Origin: Opitutaceae bacterium
GTDB taxonomy: Bacteria > Verrucomicrobiota > Verrucomicrobiae > Opitutales > Opitutaceae
Direction of reading: 5' to 3'
DNA: 12,861 nucleotides
Assembly: GCA_031266495.1 (NCBI GenBank)
Contig: JAISAX010000580.1
Span: 1 to 12,861 of the forward strand
Translations under genes and position numbers: made by a program
The notes under the pieces: generated by a model
Seen by the model: only the letters and a program-made list of their open reading frames with translations
Told to the model about the DNA's origin: nothing
Database searches by the model: none
Shown: positions 7,698-12,861 of the stretch, one piece after another
Position numbering within the stretch: the first letter of the stretch is position 1
How the letters are laid out: each line of letters opens with the position of its first letter

Positions 7698-10600
7698 TCA
7701 GGGCGTGCCGGGGAGTTCGACTGGCGCGCTGACGAAGGCATCGCCTTCCGGGTTTGTCAGTTCGACGACAAACCGGGCGGTTTTTTGTATCGGGAATGGT
7801 GTTACCGTGATTTCAAACGGGGCGGTTCGCGCTTCCCGGACGGGATGAAGGGAGGCTCCGTTGTCTTCCCGGAAACGCAGCTTCATGACGGAACCGGCGG
7901 GCGCCATCTGCGTGGCGTATATGTAAAGGGAGTCGGTCCCGAACGGGCTGCGAATGCGTATGGCATGGAGGCTGCCCCAGGGGGAGGGGAGGTTTACCCG
8001 GACGGGTCTGGCGTCGAGGGGCTTGTTTTCCGTTTTTTCAAAGAGGCTTTGTTTTTCCGAAGAGAAGCGGAAAACGCCGACCGCGCCGACCGGGAGAGTG
8101 AAGGGCAATTCCGCGGCGAGGGCGGCGTCCGCGGCAAAGCGGCCTTGTCGGGTGGTTTTTCCGTTTACCAGGAAGTGCCAGGCGGAACCGGCGGCGACTC
8201 CCGTGCGGGAGCGGTCGAGGCGGAGCGTGGCGCGCGCTTCCTGGCGCGAACTGTTGGTCACGATCACGTCGAGTTTTGCGTTGCCGAGGGCGCCGAGGCA
8301 GTTGACTCGCGGCGAATCCACGGAAAAGGCCTTCCGGTCGAGCCAGGGCCAGAGGCCGCTTTCGCCGTAAACGGCGCCGGGGGCGTGTCCGTAGATGCGG
8401 TTGACGAACCACACATAGTCTTGCTGCTTCACCCAGGGGAAACGAATCGCGCCGCCGGACAGGGTCTCGGCTTCGGCAAACAGGTAATCGAGAGTGAAGG
8501 CGAGGTGCACGGGGATGTGATGGTAGTAGATGTCGCTGGTGTCCGGCCCTGTGTAGGGATAATCAGGATACATGTGGATGTCGGTGAAGCCGTTGACGTA
8601 GTAGCCGGGGTAGTTCCCGAAGCGCCCGATGATGGCGTTGCGCGCGTAGATTTTGAAGATGTCGCGTCCGGTGAGCGAGGCGAGGCGCAGGAGGGCGGGG
8701 GCGTAGGCGGCGTTGAGGATGTTGCGCATCCCGTTGTCGTCATCGTCCTGGTAGAGTGTAACGGGTTGTTCGATACCCAGGCCGACGCGGCTGACTTTCC
8801 AGGCGGGGACGCGGCGTTCGGGGGCGTCGCCGGGGTGGCGGGGGGAGCCGAGCCGGTATTTTTCCGTCCCTTTCCAGAAGAGGTGGGCGCCGGCGCCGCC
8901 GGAGTAGCGTCCGCCGGGATGGAGGGTGATGTCGCCGGCGGGCGCGCGGGGGTGGGACCAGAGGCCGGCAAGGGTGTGGAATCCGCCTTGTTCGGCGGCG
9001 GCAAGGTAGTCCTGGTCGCCGGTGATTTCGTAGAGGTCGGGCAAGTCCCACCAGCAGGGATAAAAGCCGGAATTGTAGAAGGGCATGATGCCGGGGGGCC
9101 GGGTGTCGCGCCGGTGAAACGTGGCGGCGATCCAGCGTTTGCAGGCTGTTTCGACGAGGGCGAGTTTTTCGGGCGCGGGGGAGAGGTGGTAATCGGCGAG
9201 CATTTGCGCCCAGAGCGGCGTTGGCGTCGGGGGCTGGCCGCGTTGCGCGGAGAGTTTTTTCGCGTCCGGGATCAGGTCGCGCAGCCAGGGGTTGGCGCGT
9301 CCGGTGAGGTCGTGGAGGCCTTGCCAGTAGCGCGGCCCGAAGGCGCGTCCGGGATAGGTGAGCGGGATGCCGCTTGCGGGAACATAGAGGGCGGGTTTCG
9401 GGGCGTGGTGGAAGAGTTGGCGCGAGAGCGTGTATTCGATTGTCGGGAGGGCGCGGTTGGCGAAAAGTTCCGGGTCTTGCGTGAGCCGGGCCGCCGACAG
9501 GGCGGCGAGGGGGGAGGCGTGGGTGACGGTGTTCTCGCTCTCGATGTTGTAGTGGCCGCGCAACTTCGCGTCCCAGCCCGAGGCGGCGGGGTTTTTGAGG
9601 AGGTCGATCATGTTGAGCGCGGCGTCGGAGAGGGAGGTATCGACAGGTTCGCGGTAATCCGTCACGCGGAACACGTTTCCGGAGAGCGCGGCGAGTCCGT
9701 CTTTCCAGTCGCCGGGCAGGCAGGAGGCGATGAAGGTGGCGGTCACGGGTCGCCCCGCTTCGATGCGCGAGCCGTCCATGCCGGGAACGGGGGAGAAGGC
9801 CACGCCTTGCACTTGGTTGCGGGCGTTGAGGAGGGAGAATCCGTAGGGCGAGTTGCGGCGGCGTCCCCACTCGAAGGGCAGGCAGTCCGGGTCGGCGGCC
9901 ACGCTCCAGGTGAAGGGGTTGGGGGAACCGGCGGGCGTGGCCTGCACCAGCGCCAGCGGATGCGGCATCGTCGCGGAGGCGAGCATCACCGGGTAGTCCG
10001 GCAGCCGTTGCATCTGGAAAAGCGGGGGCAGTTGCACGAACTCCGCCTGGTCGCGCGTCCATTCCTGAAAGGGCGCGAAGCCGATCGACCATGCGCCCGT
10101 CTCCGGCGCGTTGAAGGCGAGCCTGAGGCGCTGGCTGGCTCCATCAAGCGTCCAGACGGCGCTCGCCGTTATGCGCAGGGGCGCGGTTGCGGGCGCGGTT
10201 GCCGTTGTAGTTGCGATTTCAGTTACGTTTGCAGTTGCAATTTCGGTTGTAGTTGAAGGTGCACGACGGTCCTGTCTTTCGCCGGCGTACTCGACGGCAA
10301 GTTGCGAGGCGGAGGTTTGCCGGACGGCAGTGGCGCGCAGGCGGACGAGCGCGCCGGCGGAGAACGGGTTGGGGGTTTGCCGGACTTCGTATTCGCGCCC
10401 CGCCGCCTCGATCCGGATGGGGACGTCCGGCGACCACGAGGGGATAAAGGTGGCGGTGTTCAGGTCGGGGTCGGATGGAGAGAACAGCACAAAGAGTTCC
10501 TCGCCATCGGGGGCGAAGGGCACGGGTTCCCAATGGTTGTTTTTCCGGAGCGCGATCCGGCGTCCGATGCGCGGGCGCGGGGTGGCGGTGGTGGCGGCTG

Positions 10601-11396
10601 CGGAGGTGGCGGAGGTGGCGGCCGCCTGGATGAAGGACATGCGCACGGCGGCGGATTCAATGGCGGCGAGTTCGCGTGCGCCTTCCCCCCACTCTTCCGG
10701 GACGGGTTTTGCAGCTTCCTGCCGCAGTGCCGGGAGCGGTGGAGGCGGTGGGGACGGCGGGAGTGCCGGGACGGGTTTGATGCGGAAGGATTGCAGTTCT
10801 GCCGGGTTTTTGTTCGTCGGGTCAAATCCGGGCGGGGCGAGGAGGATGGCGTCGGGACGCGAGTAATGGCGCGCGGAGTCGCGCAGGCCGATGGCATTGC
10901 GGCCCGTGGCGAGTTCGGCCACGCCGACTTTTTCCCATGCGAAGCCTTGTGTCCTGTGCTGGCCGCTTTCCCGCCCCGCGGGCGAGCCATTGACGAGAAC
11001 AAGGAAACGGCGCGTGCCAGGCTCGATCCGGGCAAAGTCAAGGCTGCGCGACCACACCGCATACGTCCCGCCACGCGGGACTTCGATCACGGTGAGCGCA
11101 TCGGACTTGCTGGAGGCGGCAAACAGGAACGAGCCGCCGGACGCCCCCGGAAAACTGGAGGTCGTTATCCAGCTCGCCTTGAATTCAATATCCTCGCACT
11201 CAAGCAGGAGAGGAAGGAGAGGAGAAGGAACGGCAGGTTCTTTGCTCTCCGTTTCCGTGGCGGCGGTGGCGTAAAGCCAGTCCGCCACGCCCAGGGCCAG
11301 CAGCGCGGGCAAGAGGCGGACGCGGACGGTGAGTCGAAACAGCTTCGGAACAGGATGGGAGATCGGCATGGGAAGCCGGGAGTGTGTCATGGGCAT
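7698..11396 (-). CDS. Large secreted multidomain protein, candidate carbohydrate-active (alpha/alpha toroid-like)
   Basis: Family not recognised. 1232 residues from ATG 11396; ATG 11390 is equally possible, and TTG 11405 is less likely. Seen: an N-terminal signal peptide (basic LFRLTVRVR, then LLPALLALGVADWLYATAA, cleavage near residue 45-50); a beta-rich module at about 66-195, starting ECEDIEFKASW and including GGTYAVWSRS, resembling carbohydrate-binding or golvesin-like modules; a Pro-rich linker near 205-230; a second beta-rich region (about 240-480) with two repeat-derived Ala/Thr linkers; a helical, Trp/Tyr/His-rich region (about 585-1010) with HYNIESENT, FYPCWWDLPDLYEITGDQ, YPGYYVNGFTDIHMYPDY and YYHHIPVHLAFTLDYLF, in the style of (alpha/alpha) toroid glycoside hydrolases and polysaccharide lyases; and a C-terminal beta domain. 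A secreted glycan-active enzyme is an inference from architecture and from the neighbouring symporter. It is the first gene of the leftward operon. Confidence 0.8.
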   Translation of the reverse strand: MPMTHSRLPMPISHPVPKLFRLTVRVRLLPALLALGVADWLYATAATETESKEPAVPSPLLPLLLECEDIEFKASWITTSSFPGASGGSFLFAASSKSDALTVIEVPRGGTYAVWSRSLDFARIEPGTRRFLVLVNGSPAGRESGQHRTQGFAWEKVGVAELATGRNAIGLRDSARHYSRPDAILLAPPGFDPTNKNPAELQSFRIKPVPALPPSPPPPPLPALRQEAAKPVPEEWGEGARELAAIESAAVRMSFIQAAATSATSAAATTATPRPRIGRRIALRKNNHWEPVPFAPDGEELFVLFSPSDPDLNTATFIPSWSPDVPIRIEAAGREYEVRQTPNPFSAGALVRLRATAVRQTSASQLAVEYAGERQDRRAPSTTTEIATANVTEIATTTATAPATAPLRITASAVWTLDGASQRLRLAFNAPETGAWSIGFAPFQEWTRDQAEFVQLPPLFQMQRLPDYPVMLASATMPHPLALVQATPAGSPNPFTWSVAADPDCLPFEWGRRRNSPYGFSLLNARNQVQGVAFSPVPGMDGSRIEAGRPVTATFIASCLPGDWKDGLAALSGNVFRVTDYREPVDTSLSDAALNMIDLLKNPAASGWDAKLRGHYNIESENTVTHASPLAALSAARLTQDPELFANRALPTIEYTLSRQLFHHAPKPALYVPASGIPLTYPGRAFGPRYWQGLHDLTGRANPWLRDLIPDAKKLSAQRGQPPTPTPLWAQMLADYHLSPAPEKLALVETACKRWIAATFHRRDTRPPGIMPFYNSGFYPCWWDLPDLYEITGDQDYLAAAEQGGFHTLAGLWSHPRAPAGDITLHPGGRYSGGAGAHLFWKGTEKYRLGSPRHPGDAPERRVPAWKVSRVGLGIEQPVTLYQDDDDNGMRNILNAAYAPALLRLASLTGRDIFKIYARNAIIGRFGNYPGYYVNGFTDIHMYPDYPYTGPDTSDIYYHHIPVHLAFTLDYLFAEAETLSGGAIRFPWVKQQDYVWFVNRIYGHAPGAVYGESGLWPWLDRKAFSVDSPRVNCLGALGNAKLDVIVTNSSRQEARATLRLDRSRTGVAAGSAWHFLVNGKTTRQGRFAADAALAAELPFTLPVGAVGVFRFSSEKQSLFEKTENKPLDARPVRVNLPSPWGSLHAIRIRSPFGTDSLYIYATQMAPAGSVMKLRFREDNGASLHPVREARTAPFEITVTPFPIQKTARFVVELTNPEGDAFVSAPVELPGTP
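10181..10252. repeat. Degenerate 12-bp tandem repeat inside the large secreted protein gene
   Basis: About six 12-base units built around GTTGC on the plus strand. On the coding strand they give a Thr/Ala-rich low-complexity linker (TEIATANVTEIATTTATAP) at about residues 382-405, between two beta-rich regions. The reading frame is kept because the unit is a multiple of three. Confidence 0.65.
10580..10623. repeat. GGTGGC-type repeat inside the large secreted protein gene
   Basis: The plus strand repeats GGTGGCGG and GGAGGTGGC units. The coding strand yields AAATSATSAAATTATP at about residues 258-273, a flexible linker-like segment. It is a second in-frame simple-sequence expansion in the same gene. 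Confidence 0.6.
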
Positions 11397-11425
11397 GGGA
11401 AGCAAAATCAGGAGGGCTGATCCGC

Positions 11426-11455
11426 TTTATTTCGCAAACGTTTGAGAATCGTCAA
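11426..11455 (-). promoter_or_regulatory. Leftward promoter of the secreted protein-pseudopilin-symporter operon
   Basis: On the minus strand, TTGACG (11455-11450) is a 5/6 match to the -35 consensus. After 18 bp, AATAAA (11431-11426) is a 4/6 match to the -10. Transcription would begin near 11419, leaving a leader of only about 23 nt before ATG 11396. The LacI-type palindrome lies inside the spacer. Confidence 0.55.
11435..11444. promoter_or_regulatory. LacI/PurR-type operator O1
   Basis: CAAACGTTTG is a perfect 10-bp palindrome with the central CG typical of LacI-family operators, in the context TCGCAAACGTTTGAGA. It occupies the spacer between the -35 and -10 of the leftward promoter, a position where a bound repressor would block RNA polymerase. 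Confidence 0.65.
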
Positions 11456-11505
11456 GCACGATTTTTCGGAAAGATTTTTTGACGCTTTCGCTGTCGATGG
11501 AAATC

Positions 11506-11557
11506 GAGAGGGGGAGGGGGGGGGGAGGAGAGATAGGAGGGAAAGGAATAGAGAGAG
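11506..11557. repeat. Purine-rich tract with G10 between the divergent promoters
   Basis: Fifty-two plus-strand bases contain only A and G except for two T (11534, 11549), with G5 and G10 runs at 11510-11514 and 11516-11525. It lies between the two divergent promoters and so is probably not in either transcript. It may affect DNA structure between the two operators. Confidence 0.75.
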
Positions 11558-11590
11558 CGCGTGCAAGACGGCATTGATTGCGCGCAAGTA

Positions 11591-11620
11591 TTGTTTTTTA
11601 AAAAAAGACTTGCGAATAAT
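11591..11620 (+). promoter_or_regulatory. Rightward promoter of the PEP-CTERM gene
   Basis: TTGTTT (11591-11596) and AATAAT (11615-11620, 5/6 match to the -10) are separated by 18 bp of AT-rich DNA that includes a TTTTTTAAAAAAA tract. The predicted start falls in or just before the operator at 11625-11636. The -35 matches only in TTG. Confidence 0.5.
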
Positions 11621-11624
11621 TATC

Positions 11625-11636
11625 GCAAACGTTTGC
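11625..11636. promoter_or_regulatory. LacI/PurR-type operator O2
   Basis: GCAAACGTTTGC is a perfect 12-bp palindrome, in the context TCGCAAACGTTTGCCT, which matches 14 of 16 positions of the E. coli PurR-type operator ACGCAAACGTTTGCGT. It lies directly after the -10, at the expected transcription start. Its centre is 191 bp from that of the other operator. Confidence 0.7.
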
Positions 11637-11648
11637 CTGTTTTTAAAA

Positions 11649-11679
11649 CCGCACCGCCCGCACCTGAAGGCGGCTGCGG
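11649..11679 (+). other. 5'-UTR hairpin of the PEP-CTERM mRNA
   Basis: CCGCACCGCC (11649-11658) pairs with GGCGG-C-TGCGG (11669-11679) to give ten pairs with a single bulged C (11674) and a 10-nt loop. It lies in the predicted leader, about 35 nt before the ATG. There is no following U-run, so it is more likely a stability or translation element than a terminator. Confidence 0.55.
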
Positions 11680-11713
11680 CTCCATACCAACCAACACAAC
11701 CGGAAATTATCCT

Positions 11714-12613
11714 ATGAATTCGTATCCGTCGTATCCGTATCCGTCGCATCTGCCGTATCCGTTACACCAATCGCACCAGTCACATCAATCGCACCAGCCG
11801 CGCCAGTTACCCGGGAAAATTGCATTTTCCCTGGGCGTTTTTGCGTCCCTGGTCACCATGCTGTCAGCCGAATCCCTGACGATCACCACGTTTGCCGATG
11901 CCGGAATCCGTCAGGCGGCGCCAACTACGGTCTATGCCTCTGGCAACCAGTTGTACGTCGGCACCATTGACGGAACCAAACCGAGCGCCTCCCGGGCGCT
12001 TGTTGCCTTCGACCTGAGCGCAGTGCCAGCCAATGCAACCATCACCTCGGCAAGTGTGAAGTTGTTCGCAATGGTGAACGACGGATCCAGCGTTCTCACG
12101 GACCCTATCACGACCGTCACGCTCGATTTGCATGCGTTGAACAGTTCATTCGGGGAAACCGGGGCGACATGGAACAGCAGCTCCAGTGGCAGCAACTGGA
12201 CAACCGCGGGAGGCGATTTCGATGCGACGGTTCTGGCGAGTGCGCAGCTCCCCACAAGAGGGACCGTTCCCGCCGGGGGACGAATCAGCCTGCTGGAATC
12301 CGCCTCGCTGTTAACGCTGATCCAGCAAAAACACGCCGCCGGCTCCATCGTTTATTTGCTGCTCAAGGCGGATAGCGCGGGCGAAACGGCCAGCGAGCGG
12401 CAGACCGTCATGCTTTCCACCAGGGAAGATACCACGGACGGAGCCAGCGGCGCCCAACTGATAATCAGCTACTCGACATCCCAGATTCCCGAGGCCTCGA
12501 CCAGCGCGCTGGGATTGGGGCTGGGCGGAGCGATTGTCGCCGCCGCTCACGCCGCCACACGCATCCGCCGCTCGCCCCCGCCGCCTTCCGGCGCGCAAAA
12601 ACGCCTCCATTGA
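11714..12613 (+). CDS. DNRLRE-domain surface protein with PEP-CTERM-like anchor
   Basis: Exported 299-residue protein. Seen: a 35-residue N-region of simple repeats (SYPSYPYPS, HQSHQSHQ) before the signal-peptide core (IAFSLGVFASLVTMLSA, cleavage near residue 52); a beta-rich domain (about 54-265, including ALVAFDLSAVPANATITSASVKLF, typical of DNRLRE domains) with WNSSSSGSNWTTAGGDF and a TREDTTDGASGAQLIISY end; and a C-terminal sorting signal IPEASTSALGLGLGG, a hydrophobic helix and the basic RIRRS, like PEP-CTERM proteins (PEAST in place of PEPST), followed by 12 extra residues. PEP-CTERM proteins are processed by exosortase and often linked to extracellular polysaccharide. The ATG is the only usable start before the signal peptide. 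It is divergent from the secreted-protein operon and shares its operator type. Confidence 0.82.
   Translation: MNSYPSYPYPSHLPYPLHQSHQSHQSHQPRQLPGKIAFSLGVFASLVTMLSAESLTITTFADAGIRQAAPTTVYASGNQLYVGTIDGTKPSASRALVAFDLSAVPANATITSASVKLFAMVNDGSSVLTDPITTVTLDLHALNSSFGETGATWNSSSSGSNWTTAGGDFDATVLASAQLPTRGTVPAGGRISLLESASLLTLIQQKHAAGSIVYLLLKADSAGETASERQTVMLSTREDTTDGASGAQLIISYSTSQIPEASTSALGLGLGGAIVAAAHAATRIRRSPPPPSGAQKRLH
11717..11806 (+). repeat. In-frame simple repeats in the PEP-CTERM gene N-terminus
   Basis: TATCCG-type units (11723-11760) are followed by 9-base units encoding Ser-His-Gln (11770-11805). They give a Tyr/Pro then His/Gln-rich stretch before the signal peptide. Confidence 0.7.
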
Positions 12614-12638
12614 GGCGCAATGATTGTCGCAATGATTG
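12602..12638 (+). terminator. Hairpin at the PEP-CTERM stop codon followed by a 12-bp tandem repeat
   Basis: CGCCTC (12602-12607) and GAGGCG (12612-12617) form a perfect 6-bp stem with a CATT loop; the TGA stop lies across the loop and right arm. Two copies of CGCAATGATTG (12616-12626 and 12628-12638) follow. There is no T-run, so a terminator role is only tentative. Confidence 0.35.
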
Positions 12639-12660
12639 AAACCGGCGAAGGCACGCGTTC

Positions 12661-12861
<201 letters not shown>

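Noticed and set aside
7695..10256. 853-codon plus-strand open frame opposite the large secreted protein
   Set aside because: Gly/Ala/Arg/Val-rich shadow without motifs; the minus strand has a signal peptide and normal aromatic-rich protein composition.
11591..11606. TTTTTT-AAAAAAA considered as a terminator
   Set aside because: It has no GC stem and sits inside the predicted promoter spacer, so it fits an AT-rich promoter element better.
11717..11806. Short repeats considered as a CRISPR-like or other non-coding array
   Set aside because: Units are 6-9 bases, without spacers of constant length, and lie in frame within a protein N-terminus.

Overview
The window looks like chromosomal DNA of a GC-rich member of the Verrucomicrobiota, most likely Opitutales/Opitutaceae. 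This is inferred from C/G-ending codons, near-absence of Shine-Dalgarno sequences, a pseudopilin with the H-X9-DG motif, a PEP-CTERM-like surface protein and an SSS symporter in one cluster. No rRNA or marker gene confirms the assignment. The right edge runs into a 36-base G run and low-complexity sequence, so it is probably a contig end.

Left part (1-3376, + strand): a Rho-independent terminator (13-38) for a gene outside the window, then rodA (peptidoglycan polymerase of the elongasome) and, 102 bp later, an RNase G/E gene (rng). The pair probably forms a transcription unit and recalls the mre-cafA linkage of other bacteria. Rng ends in a large C-rich/G-rich imperfect hairpin (3381-3485) facing the end of a convergent gene, which has its own short GNRA-loop terminator (3499-3517).

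Middle part (3529-11396, - strand): a class II Fic AMP-transferase-like gene, apparently with its own AT-rich promoter, lies downstream of a likely three-gene operon read right to left. The operon holds a 1232-residue secreted multidomain protein of unknown family with a probable carbohydrate-related architecture, a pseudopilin (H-X9-DG type), and an SSS-family sodium:solute symporter. The two operon junctions carry long pyrimidine-only stretches in the mRNA-sense strand.

Right part (11397-12861): a 317-bp divergent control region with two LacI/PurR-type operators. One sits inside the -35/-10 spacer of the leftward promoter, the other directly after the -10 of the rightward promoter. The rightward gene encodes a DNRLRE-domain protein with a C-terminal PEP-CTERM-like anchor. 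A possible start of another gene follows before the poly-G end.

Working model (inference): a LacI-family sensor encoded elsewhere co-controls a surface-anchored protein, a large secreted probable glycan-active protein, a pseudopilin and a symporter, giving a small polysaccharide-use locus. Two features recur along the window. Homopurine/homopyrimidine tracts lie at gene boundaries, usually with the C-rich strand as mRNA sense. Short-repeat expansions occur in the N-termini of all three exported proteins.
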